Positions 1 to 5,665 of a stretch of 7,228 nucleotides of DNA are shown here, piece after piece; position 1 is the first letter of the stretch, and the number at the start of each line of letters is the position of its first letter. The DNA comes from an uncultured Peptococcaceae bacterium (lineage in GTDB: Bacteria > Bacillota > Desulfitobacteriia > Desulfitobacteriales > Syntrophobotulaceae): NCBI GenBank assembly GCA_937892995.1, contig CALBJS010000146.1:1-7228 (forward strand). The letters run 5' to 3'. A model generated the notes under the pieces. That model did no database searches. It was not told the DNA's origin and was given only the letters and a program-made list of their open reading frames with translations. The position numbers and the translations under genes were made by a program.

Positions 1-515
1 CCTAGTGCGGCGATGTCATGGAAGACAAGGAGCCGCGAGTAGGAAGTTTGAGTACCATCCAGGGCTGAAAGTACTCGTAAGGGGAGGATAGGTCGTTGCG
101 ACGCGTGAAGGCTTTGGATAGCCTTCACGGGATGGACTAGTACCGCGGAGGGATAGGAGGTCCGAGAGCGGCCCAGGTAAAAGAAGAGACTATCTTGAAC
201 AAAGGTAGTCTATTAGTATTTAATTTACTGAAGATGAAGAAATCAAAAAAGTTCAGACGGCTTTGGAAAAACAAAGGGTAAGAGTTTTTTTATTGGTTAG
301 GATTTTCGTTGCTATACAATAGCAATGAAAAATCTGAATTTTTCGCGTCTGGACCGGGACAAAGTGAGATTCCTTATTCAAAACAGAGCTAATATTATCG
401 GGTTAGTCTGACGAATAAGTTAATGTCGATAGGTTATTTTAAAAGAATAGATAATCTATAACCATTAGTATGTCATATGTAATTATCGATAATAAAAACT
501 ATCGACAATTTTTCT
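1..515 (+). ncRNA. Candidate large structured RNA, 3' part, family not identified
   Basis: No convincing ORF covers this block, but complementary segments are unusually dense. Stems read by eye: 2-6/136-140; 7-11/32-36 enclosing 14-17/24-27; 50-55/71-76; 92-95/99-102; a perfect 10-bp hairpin 104-113/120-129 with loop TTGGAT; 159-174; 188-195/203-210; a 9-bp long-range stem 251-259/346-354 enclosing a 16-position hairpin 299-314/320-335 with one mismatch; 373-379/413-419 enclosing 384-392/403-410 with one bulged G; and 426-433/499-506. A TTTTT run at 509-513 follows the last stem. Bases 1-180 are about 57% G+C and 63% purine, against about 33% G+C in 181-360, typical of a G/A-looped RNA read on the + strand. 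The 5' end is probably outside the window, so the RNA would exceed 500 nt, the size class of OLE, ROOL or GOLLD RNAs. I cannot recall a consensus that matches. It could instead be two or three separate elements, or a long leader. Confidence 0.5.
426..513 (+). terminator. Terminator-like 3' end of the structured region
   Basis: GTCGATAG (426-433) pairs perfectly with CTATCGAC (499-506), and a T-rich run with TTTTT at 509-513 follows. The enclosed 65 bases contain a further stem GGTTAT/ATAACC (433-438/459-464) and the 12-base palindrome ATTATCGATAAT (482-493). A competing short hairpin TCGATA/TATCGA (486-491/500-505) with an 8-base loop sits just before the same T-run. The stem is AT-rich and the long loop is atypical for an intrinsic terminator, so termination here is plausible rather than certain. 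A promoter begins 11 bases further on, which fits a transcription-unit boundary. Confidence 0.4.
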
Positions 516-523
516 TAATTTAT

Positions 524-553
524 TTGAAAAAGGAGATGTTTTTAAACTACAAT
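524..553 (+). promoter_or_regulatory. Candidate sigma-A promoter for the amidohydrolase gene
   Basis: The -35 hexamer TTGAAA (524-529) and the -10 hexamer TACAAT (548-553) are separated by 18 bases. Transcription would begin near 560, leaving a leader of about 90 bases that carries only a small hairpin TGCC-TTGA-GGCA (597-608). The position just after the T-tract of the structured RNA region supports independent transcription of the downstream gene. Confidence 0.45.
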
Positions 554-640
554 ATATAGGATATGAAACGAAGATGCTTTTAGGATATGTGATAAATGCC
601 TTGAGGCACCCGTATAAAAATTGTTAGATTAAGAAAGAAG

Positions 641-644
641 AAGG
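641..644 (+). promoter_or_regulatory. Ribosome binding site that places the amidohydrolase start at 651
   Basis: The purine run ending in AAGG abuts the first ATG at 645 with no spacer, but lies 6 bases before the second in-frame ATG at 651. Normal spacing therefore favours 651. Confidence 0.6.
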
Positions 645-650
645 ATGGTA

Positions 651-1466
651 ATGAAACAATTAACTTACCCTAATATTATTGATGTCCATACGCATATCTA
701 TCCCGAAAAAATTGCCGCTAAGGCACTGGTTAATATCGGAAACTATTATAACGTTCCGATGCGTTGCAAAGGAACTGCCGAAGACCTACTTATACTAGGA
801 ACTCAAGCAGGTATAAGTAAATTTGTTATTTCATCTGTAGCTACAACTGTTGAACAAGTTCCGGCCATTAACAACTTTATAGCTTCTGTTGCTTCAAGAA
901 ACTCTCGTTTTATTGGCTTTGGTACAATACATCCTGACTTTCCTGATCCGGAAAAGGAAATTCAACGAATTATTTCTTTAGGCTTAAAAGGTATTAAGCT
1001 TCATCCTGACTGTCAGAAATTCTACGTCGATACCGCTAGAATGTTGCCTATTTATGAAAAACTGGAAGGGAAACTCCCCATTTTATTCCATGTAGGAGAT
1101 AGAAGAACCGATTATTCTAGTCCGCAACGCTTAGCTAACATTTTGGATAAATTCACAGGACTTATTTGTATTGCTGCTCATTTGGGAGGATACAGGGTGT
1201 GGGAAACACAAGGGCATATTCTTATCGGTAAAAATCTTTACCTTGATACATCAAGTTCACTTATGTTTTTGGATCGGCAAAAGGCTCTGAGTATTATCCG
1301 TAAACACGGTGTCGATAAAGTTCTTTTTGGTACTGATTATCCTGTGTGGAGTCGTAAAGAAGAATTGCAACATTTTTTTGAGTTAGGACTTACCGAAGAA
1401 GAAAATTATAAGATTTTATATTTAAATGCCAAAAAACTGTTTACAAAGACGTATAGTTGCGAATAA
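651..1466 (+). CDS. Amidohydrolase-family (amidohydrolase-2 type) metal-dependent hydrolase
   Basis: This 271-residue protein (273 if read from the ATG at 645) is a predicted cytoplasmic TIM-barrel hydrolase or decarboxylase of the amidohydrolase superfamily. Numbered from 651, it has the N-terminal metal motif DVHTH (H13, H15), the strand GFGTIHPDF near residue 90, KGIKLHPD near 113-120, FHVGD with H147, AAHLGG with H177, and the C-terminal FGTDYPVW with the catalytic or metal Asp D229. These are the expected His and Asp ligands, so it should be catalytically competent. There is no signal peptide or membrane segment. Length matches the family (about 260-300). It stands alone: a candidate promoter lies upstream and 532 bases separate it from hypF, so the neighbours give no clue to substrate. 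TatD-type nucleases are related, but the KLHPD and FGTDYP arrangement fits the amidohydrolase-2 group better. The family call is firm; the reaction is unknown. Confidence 0.85.
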   Translation: MKQLTYPNIIDVHTHIYPEKIAAKALVNIGNYYNVPMRCKGTAEDLLILGTQAGISKFVISSVATTVEQVPAINNFIASVASRNSRFIGFGTIHPDFPDPEKEIQRIISLGLKGIKLHPDCQKFYVDTARMLPIYEKLEGKLPILFHVGDRRTDYSSPQRLANILDKFTGLICIAAHLGGYRVWETQGHILIGKNLYLDTSSSLMFLDRQKALSIIRKHGVDKVLFGTDYPVWSRKEELQHFFELGLTEEENYKILYLNAKKLFTKTYSCE

Positions 1467-1486
1467 AGGATCCTTCTAACCGTATT

Positions 1487-1546
1487 GTATAATCGTACTG
1501 CGGTAGCCCGTTAATGTTTGGGTTACTGGGAAAATATGAATTATAC
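1487..1546 (+). other. Nested stem-loop downstream of the amidohydrolase gene
   Basis: An outer 7-bp stem GTATAAT/ATTATAC (1487-1493/1540-1546) encloses a 9-bp hairpin CGGTAGCCC/GGGTTACTG (1501-1509/1520-1528) with two G-T pairs and a 10-base loop. Neither strand has a T-tract after it, so it is not a standard intrinsic terminator. It may protect the 3' end of the upstream mRNA or belong to an unrecognised RNA element. Strand is assumed to follow the upstream gene. Confidence 0.3.
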
Positions 1547-1609
1547 TTAGAACCAACGCTACATTTCAGAACGAAAAAGGCATATGAAATCCATTAAGAT
1601 AACAATTAC

Positions 1610-1638
1610 AAAAAAAGTACCCGATAATAAATCGGGTA
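1610..1638 (-). terminator. Intrinsic terminator on the minus strand
   Basis: Read on the minus strand, an 8-bp perfect stem TACCCGAT/ATCGGGTA (1638-1631/1625-1618) with a 5-base loop is followed by one C and seven consecutive T (1616-1610). The opposite orientation has no T-run. No minus-strand protein gene lies to its right, so it must end a non-coding transcript, readthrough antisense to hypF, or a vanished gene. Confidence 0.6.
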
Positions 1639-1671
1639 ATAGAGGGGTTAGATAATATTGAGGAGGAGTAG

Positions 1672-1755
1672 ATGAGAATGCACCAGTGTGTATACACTGG
1701 TCTCAATGAATATACAACTCCACATAAATATTTTACAATATTTATAAGAAATTAG
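1672..1755 (+). CDS. Possible 27-residue small ORF behind a strong ribosome binding site
   Basis: AGGAGGAG (1661-1668) precedes ATG 1672, with 5 bases between AGGAGG and the ATG. The frame stays open for 27 codons to TAG 1753-1755, giving a peptide starting MRMHQCVYTGLNEY and ending in an aromatic and hydrophobic stretch. I recognise no family. A hairpin occupies codons 4-10, and GGAGT within the binding site can pair with ACTCC at 1717-1721, which would hide the site. The same purine run is the complement of the C-rich stretch of the proposed minus-strand RNA, so the good match to a ribosome binding site may be incidental. Confidence 0.18.
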   Translation: MRMHQCVYTGLNEYTTPHKYFTIFIRN

Positions 1756-1871
1756 CCAGGCCAATTATATAAGTCTTAAAATTAAGATTATTCAGCAATA
1801 AATTAAACATATTATAATTTTTATTTGTATATTATTTTAACATCATTTTCCCCGATCATGAAAAATAATTA

Positions 1872-1940
1872 TTGTTAAATCAATTAGAATCATGTTTATA
1901 ATGAGGGTAAGTTGTTCTTGTGAAAATTAAAGTGTAAAAT
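1872..1940 (+). promoter_or_regulatory. Candidate hypF promoter region, two overlapping options
   Basis: Option A is TTGTTA (1872-1877), a 19-base spacer and a perfect TATAAT (1897-1902). Option B is TTGTTC (1912-1917), a 17-base spacer and TAAAAT (1935-1940), giving a start near 1947 and a leader of about 50 bases. Background here is extremely AT-rich, so chance matches are likely. I see no confident FNR/CRP-type operator. Confidence 0.35.
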
Positions 1941-1998
1941 TAGTTGTTAAAAGAAAAAATATTTTCTTTAATTTTATTTTAAAAGAGAGTGGTATATT

Positions 1999-4494
1999 TT
2001 GGATAAGGCTTATAGAATTCATATTAATGGAATAGTTCAGGGTGTGGGGTTTAGACCATTTATCTATAGAATAGCTCAAGAAATGAATATTAAAGGATGG
2101 ATAAATAATTCTAGTTCTGGGGTAGAAATCCATGCAGAAGGGAAAAATTTGGATTATTTTTTTCATAGAATCTTGGAAGAGAAACCACCTCTCGCCATTA
2201 TTATTTCTATAGACAAAATTGAAATACCCAAAAAGGGGTTTTCTGATTTTAATATTGTTGAAAGTCAAAAAGTAGATAAAAATGATGTACTTATTTCTCC
2301 TGATGTAGCTACATGTAGTGATTGTTTACAAGAGATGTTTAATAAAACCAATAGAAGATATCACTATCCTTTTATTAACTGTACCAATTGTGGTCCCCGC
2401 TATTCAATTATTTATGATAGACCATATGATCGTGTTAAAACGACTATGAAGACTTTTCCTATGTGTGGAAAGTGTCAAGGGGAGTATGAAGATCCTCTTA
2501 ATAGGAGATTTCATGCTCAACCAATTGCATGCGATGTCTGTGGTCCGGCACTAAAATTATTAGATGCGAAAGGTAGTACGATTCAAGATGAAGGGATAGG
2601 TATTGAATTATTGGAATCAGGTGCAATTCTAGCCGTAAAAGGTTTAGGTGGATTCCATCTTGTATGTAATGCTTATGACAATGAAGCTGTAAGTAGATTA
2701 AGAAAAGTAAAAGAACGGGGTGCTAAACCCTTTGCCTTAATGGCAAGAAATCTAGAAACTGCTGCCAAGGAAGTTAGGATTTCGGATCAAGAAAAAAATA
2801 TTTTAGCAAGCCCTTCAGCCCCTATCGTTCTCTTATCAAGAACAAAGACCAAAAATACTAAGATATCCCCAGCTGTTGCTCCCGGCTTGCATACCCTCGG
2901 CATAATGCTTCCTTATACTCCCGTTCACCACCTACTCTTTAGAGGTAATTTTGACTTTCTAGTTATGACGAGTGCCAATCTGAGTGGGCAACCTTTAATC
3001 TATGAAAATGATACTGCCCTTCAAGGCTTAGAAGGAATAGCTGATTATTTTTTGATTCATGATAGAGATATCTATCATCCGTGTGATGATTCTGTTGTTC
3101 AGGTAATTGGTTGCAAAATGACCTTTATCAGGAGAGCGAGAGGTTATGTACCTCTTCCTTTGTTATTTTCAGAAGAGTTTGAGGTTCCTATAGCTGGGTT
3201 AGGTGGAGAGATGAAAAATGCTTTTTGTCTTGCCTCGGGAAAAATGGCCTTCATGAGTCAATTCATTGGGGATATGCATGGCCTTGCTAACTTTGAACGT
3301 TTCACACAAGAGTATTATTCTTATCAAAAGGTTGTAAATGTTTTCCCCCAAAAAATTGCCTATGACTTACATCCGGAATATGCCACTACAAAAATGGCAA
3401 AAGAGATGAATTGCACCAAGTACCCGGTCCAACATCACCATGCTCATCATGTAAGTGTTATGGGCGAGTATCAATTTAATTCACCTATGCTTGGTTTAAT
3501 ATGTGATGGTACCGGCTATGGCGAAGATGGTAAGATCTGGGGATTCGAATTCATTTTTGGTAACGCCCAGGGTTATGAACGCCGAGGGCATCTCGAATAT
3601 TTGCCTTTACCAGGTGGGGACGCAGGTGCAAAGCACCCTCTACGGATTGCCTATGCTTATTTAAAAAAGTCTTTTTCTGATGAAAAATGGAATGCAACTG
3701 CATCACTTTGGGAGAAGCTTTCATTGCAAGAGAGGGTTATCCTCGACGGTCAAATAAAAAGTGGATTTCAGATGTTTGATACTTCAAGTGCTGGTCGTTT
3801 TTTTGATGCTATAAGTGGACTGTTAGGAGTCTGTACAAAGGTTACTTATGAGGGACAAGCCGCAATCGAACTTGAGAGTGTTGCTACTCTATGGTTTAAA
3901 GGGACTGAGAATAGAACCAGTGCTTCGGAAAACAGAACAAATATAAGTATGGAAAATCTAGAATACGAAAAAGAAAAGAATATCATCAGGGGGGTAAAAA
4001 ATGCGGCACTTTGCAGGCTTGTTAAGACTAATGAACTTCTAGTAGACTTCGAAATTTCTCCGGGTTTTTTTGATGAAAATCAGCTAAAGCTTGTTGAACG
4101 CTATAATTATCTTACTAAGGAACTATCTGCAGGAGAATTATATCCTATTTGGCTAGAAGTTAAGGAGGGGATGATTATAGCCAAGCTGGATTTATTATTA
4201 GGTGAGGTAGCCAGAGATTACCTCCAAGCAAAACCTATCGGTGAGATAGCGTTTCGTTTCCATTATTCTTTGGCAATCTCCATGTTGGAAACGGCTATGA
4301 TCATTGGTATAAAGAATAATACAATGATTATTGGGGGCGGAGTGTTCCAGAATAAACTGCTTACGGAGACACTGATTTTTTTAGCTCAAAAGGTTGGTGT
4401 TCAAATATATTTTCCGACTCAATTACCTTTAGGCGATGGTGGCTTAGCCCTTGGTCAAGTGCTAATAGCGAATAAAATGAAATCGGTAGATTAA
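1999..4494 (+). CDS. hypF: Carbamoyltransferase HypF, hydrogenase maturation factor
   Basis: HypF uses carbamoyl phosphate and ATP to carbamoylate the C-terminal Cys of HypE, the first step in making cyanide ligands of [NiFe]-hydrogenase; it acts in the cytoplasm. All domains are present. Acylphosphatase is at residues 1-90 with VQGVGFRP (R19) and N37. The zinc-finger segment has four CX2C pairs (C106/109, 128/131, 156/159, 178/181) spaced 18, 24 and 18. The YrdC-like domain is at about 200-385 (KGLGGFHL at 214, TSANLSG at 324). The Kae1-like domain has HHHAHH at 479-484, D503 in CDGTGYGED, GGGVFQN at 779-785 and D813 in GDGG. The start is TTG, 6 bases after AGAGAGTGG, and gives the canonical N-terminus. 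At 831 residues it exceeds the usual 740-780; the extra length lies at about 626-745, including a hydrophilic ENRT-repeat linker. No hypA-E gene adjoins it, so its partners must be elsewhere in the genome. Confidence 0.97.
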   Translation: MDKAYRIHINGIVQGVGFRPFIYRIAQEMNIKGWINNSSSGVEIHAEGKNLDYFFHRILEEKPPLAIIISIDKIEIPKKGFSDFNIVESQKVDKNDVLISPDVATCSDCLQEMFNKTNRRYHYPFINCTNCGPRYSIIYDRPYDRVKTTMKTFPMCGKCQGEYEDPLNRRFHAQPIACDVCGPALKLLDAKGSTIQDEGIGIELLESGAILAVKGLGGFHLVCNAYDNEAVSRLRKVKERGAKPFALMARNLETAAKEVRISDQEKNILASPSAPIVLLSRTKTKNTKISPAVAPGLHTLGIMLPYTPVHHLLFRGNFDFLVMTSANLSGQPLIYENDTALQGLEGIADYFLIHDRDIYHPCDDSVVQVIGCKMTFIRRARGYVPLPLLFSEEFEVPIAGLGGEMKNAFCLASGKMAFMSQFIGDMHGLANFERFTQEYYSYQKVVNVFPQKIAYDLHPEYATTKMAKEMNCTKYPVQHHHAHHVSVMGEYQFNSPMLGLICDGTGYGEDGKIWGFEFIFGNAQGYERRGHLEYLPLPGGDAGAKHPLRIAYAYLKKSFSDEKWNATASLWEKLSLQERVILDGQIKSGFQMFDTSSAGRFFDAISGLLGVCTKVTYEGQAAIELESVATLWFKGTENRTSASENRTNISMENLEYEKEKNIIRGVKNAALCRLVKTNELLVDFEISPGFFDENQLKLVERYNYLTKELSAGELYPIWLEVKEGMIIAKLDLLLGEVARDYLQAKPIGEIAFRFHYSLAISMLETAMIIGIKNNTMIIGGGVFQNKLLTETLIFLAQKVGVQIYFPTQLPLGDGGLALGQVLIANKMKSVD

Positions 4495-4570
4495 TTATTA
4501 ATTTATCCTATTCTTTATATCTTCATGAATTTATATCTTGTAAATTTTGTTTAAGCCTTTTTGCTCATAA

Positions 4571-4590
4571 TAGTTTTACGTGGTAAACTA
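4571..4590 (+). repeat. Short inverted repeat downstream of hypF
   Basis: TAGTTT (4571-4576) pairs with AAACTA (4585-4590), and AC (4578-4579) with GT (4583-4584), leaving one bulged T and a GTG loop. There is no T-run after it on either strand, so its role is unknown. It might be an operator-like dyad or the folded end of the hypF mRNA. Confidence 0.25.
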
Positions 4591-4711
4591 TATTAGTTAA
4601 ACAATCATTTTAATTAGGGATATGATTACAAAATAACAATAAATAAGAATTCACTAGTTGTAATATATATAGGTACTTATCCTTGTTTGGACTTGAAAAA
4701 TACATGATTAG

Positions 4712-4746
4712 GAGACGAAGCAAGATACATGATCGCCTCATTTTTT
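4712..4746 (+). terminator. Terminator-like hairpin between hypF and yebC
   Basis: GAGACGA (4712-4718) pairs with TCGCCTC (4733-4739) with one A-C mismatch and a 14-base loop, followed by A and six T (4741-4746). It could end the hypF transcript about 220 bases past its stop codon, or act as an attenuator in a yebC leader. The mismatch and long loop make it weaker than the minus-strand terminator at 1610-1638. Confidence 0.4.
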
Positions 4747-4803
4747 GGATCTATCTGTTGTATTGGTTGTGTCGCTCTGACTCTGATTTGGCTTGTTTTC
4801 TAG
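4729..4803 (+). CDS. Possible 24-residue hydrophobic membrane peptide
   Basis: ATG 4729 opens 24 codons ending in TAG 4801-4803. The peptide begins MIASFFGSICCIGC and ends ALTLIWLVF. It has no charged residue and three cysteines, and reads as a single membrane span. TAGGAG (4709-4714) lies upstream, but the 14-base spacing to ATG is longer than ideal. No alternative start lies between the in-frame stop at 4705 and this ATG. The first codons overlap the T-run of the hairpin at 4712-4746, so hairpin and peptide are partly competing explanations. No family is recognised; a T-rich stretch translated by chance also gives hydrophobic residues. Confidence 0.25.
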   Translation: MIASFFGSICCIGCVALTLIWLVF

Positions 4804-4854
4804 TATCTATGTCTTTCTTGATTTGGAACATAAAATAGATAACTTATAATTTGC

Positions 4855-4861
4855 AGGGGGG
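4855..4861 (+). promoter_or_regulatory. Ribosome binding site that fixes the yebC start at GTG 4869
   Basis: AGGGGGG lies 7 bases before GTG 4869. The longer in-frame TTG at 4851 would put this site inside the coding region, so it is rejected. Confidence 0.75.
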
Positions 4862-4868
4862 AATTAGT

Positions 4869-5624
4869 GTGGCTGGTCATTCGAAATGGGCAAACATCAA
4901 ACATAAAAAGGCCAAGACAGATGCTGTTAAGGGTAGGCTTTTTGCTAAACTTGCAAGAGAGATTATCGTAGCCGCTCGTGCTGGAGGAGCAGATCCAAAC
5001 GGAAATTTCCGTTTAAAGATCGCTATTGACAATGCTAAGGCAGCGAATATGCCTAATGATAATATTCAAAGGGCTATTCAAAAAGGTGCTGGAGACGGGG
5101 AAGGTATAAACTATGAAGAGCTTCGCTATGAAGGTTATGGTCCTGGTGGCGTTGCTATTATGGCTGATGTTATGACGGATAATAGAAACAGAACTGCTTC
5201 GGAGATGAGACATCTTTTCTCTAAAAACGGTGGCAATTTGGGAGAAACAGGAAGTGTAAACTGGATGTTTACTGAAAAAGGACAGCTTAGCGTTGTTAGA
5301 GAAGATTTAAACGTTAACGAAGATGATCTAATACTTCTTGCTCTGGAAGCCGGAGCTGATGATTACGAGACTCAAGATGAAAGCTACGAGATTTACACGG
5401 ATCCCGCAACAATGCAAGATGTTAGGCAATTCCTATTAGATGAAGGATTACCTATAGAAAATGTCTCTGTTAACCTTATTCCTGATAATAGGATTGAAAT
5501 TTCCGATATCGAGCATGCTAAAAAAATAATTAAGTTAATTGAATCTCTAGAAGGACATGATGATGTTCAAAAGGTTTATACAAATTTTGATCTTGCAGAT
5601 TCACTGCTGGAAGAGGATCTATAG
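4869..5624 (+). CDS. yebC: YebC/TACO1-family protein
   Basis: The 251-residue cytoplasmic protein begins at GTG 4869, which yields the canonical N-terminus MAGHSKWANIKHKKAK. Family signatures follow in order: the lysine-rich N-terminal helices, AGGADPNGNFRL (38-49), NMPNDNIQRAIQKG (60-73), EGYGPGGVAIM (88-98) with DNRNRT (104-109), and GGNLGETGSVNWMF (121-134). A strongly acidic C-terminal domain then ends in EEDL. Length matches the family (about 240-250). The family was long annotated as a DNA-binding transcriptional regulator; TACO1 and later bacterial work instead connect it with translation, notably of proline-rich stretches. Its position directly before ruvC, with a 41-base gap, is a common arrangement in bacteria and is why a link to ruv control was proposed. 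It is probably the first gene of the operon. Identification is firm; which of the two roles applies here cannot be seen. Confidence 0.95.
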   Translation: MAGHSKWANIKHKKAKTDAVKGRLFAKLAREIIVAARAGGADPNGNFRLKIAIDNAKAANMPNDNIQRAIQKGAGDGEGINYEELRYEGYGPGGVAIMADVMTDNRNRTASEMRHLFSKNGGNLGETGSVNWMFTEKGQLSVVREDLNVNEDDLILLALEAGADDYETQDESYEIYTDPATMQDVRQFLLDEGLPIENVSVNLIPDNRIEISDIEHAKKIIKLIESLEGHDDVQKVYTNFDLADSLLEEDL

Positions 5625-5665
5625 AAGAAGACTATAATCATAGAATATCTGTAGGAGTTTGGTAA

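Larger units (their letters stand above)
1610..1757 (-). ncRNA. Candidate small regulatory RNA with C-rich single-stranded stretches
   Basis: Upstream of the minus-strand terminator, in the minus orientation, come a perfect 8-bp hairpin ACCAGTGT/ACACTGGT with a 4-base loop (1701-1682), then CU-rich stretches ACTCCTCCTCA (1669-1659) and AACCCCT (1649-1643), then the terminator. The order hairpin, C-rich seed complementary to AGGAGG, terminator is known from Gram-positive trans-acting sRNAs. A perfect TATAAT -10 hexamer sits at 1769-1764 on the minus strand, giving a start near 1757 and an RNA of about 150 nt, but I see no good -35 at 16-18 bases. Five of the C-rich bases (1669-1665) could pair with 1721-1717, partly closing the seed. 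The 5' end is approximate. The competing reading is a + strand mini-gene using the same bases as a ribosome binding site. Confidence 0.33.
1467..1998. other. 532-base intergenic region between the amidohydrolase gene and hypF
   Basis: No conventional gene is visible. From left to right it holds a nested stem-loop (1487-1546), a minus-strand intrinsic terminator (1610-1638), a strong hairpin with flanking pairing (1665-1721), an AT inverted repeat ATAAATATT/AATATTTAT (1724-1732/1737-1745), TCTTAA/TTAAGA (1774-1779/1782-1787), then very AT-rich DNA with candidate hypF promoters, and an 8-bp AT hairpin AAAGAAAA/TTTTCTTT (1950-1957/1962-1969) just before hypF. The amidohydrolase gene has no obvious + strand terminator with a T-tract here. 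Confidence 0.7.
4495..4868. other. 374-base intergenic region between hypF and yebC
   Basis: It is AT-rich. From left to right it holds a 10-base direct repeat TTTATATCTT (4514-4523 and 4530-4539), a bulged inverted repeat (4571-4590), a 9-base direct repeat ATACATGAT (4700-4708 and 4725-4733), a terminator-like hairpin (4712-4746), a 24-codon hydrophobic ORF (4729-4803), and the yebC ribosome binding site. No convincing yebC promoter stands out. The one good hexamer pair, TTGGAA (4823-4828) and TATAAT (4845-4850) with a 16-base spacer, would start transcription within or after the ribosome binding site. Confidence 0.6.

Noticed and set aside
1..180. rRNA, tmRNA, RNase P, or group I/II intron fragment as the explanation of the GC-rich block
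   Set aside because: I could not find the conserved signatures I know: no RNase P GAGGAAAGTCC, no tmRNA ends, no group II domain V hairpin, no group I P/Q/R/S elements, and no resemblance to the 23S rRNA 3' end. This is from memory, not a search.
544..627. An open frame of 27 codons reading KLQYIGYETKMLLG onward, preceded by AAGGAG (530-535), that looks protein-like
   Set aside because: It has no ATG, GTG or TTG at the expected place (a TTT stands there; the first in-frame ATG is at 574). The stretch overlaps a better-supported promoter (524-553). A start-codon mutation in a tiny gene remains possible but cannot be supported.
645..650. ATG at 645 as the amidohydrolase start
   Set aside because: The ribosome binding site directly abuts it; ATG 651 has normal spacing.
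1950..1969. Hairpin AAAGAAAA/TTTTCTTT followed by T-rich DNA as a hypF attenuator
   Set aside because: The stem has only one G-C pair and would be too weak for termination; the surrounding bias toward A and T runs explains it.
1927..2268. Minus-strand frame of 113 codons over the hypF start
   Set aside because: It is antisense to the conserved acylphosphatase domain of hypF, has a low-complexity Lys/Phe/Ile composition typical of AT-rich DNA, and shows no family motif.
4514..4539. Direct repeat TTTATATCTT, two copies
   Set aside because: A 10-base AT repeat in very AT-rich intergenic DNA is readily explained by chance; there is no third copy and no dyad.
4823..4850. TTGGAA-16-TATAAT as the yebC promoter
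   Set aside because: The hexamers are good, but transcription would start near 4857, inside the ribosome binding site, leaving yebC without one. It would work only if yebC could be translated from a nearly leaderless message.
5013..5213. Minus-strand frame inside yebC
   Set aside because: It is antisense to a strongly conserved YebC segment, with no motif or ribosome binding site of its own.
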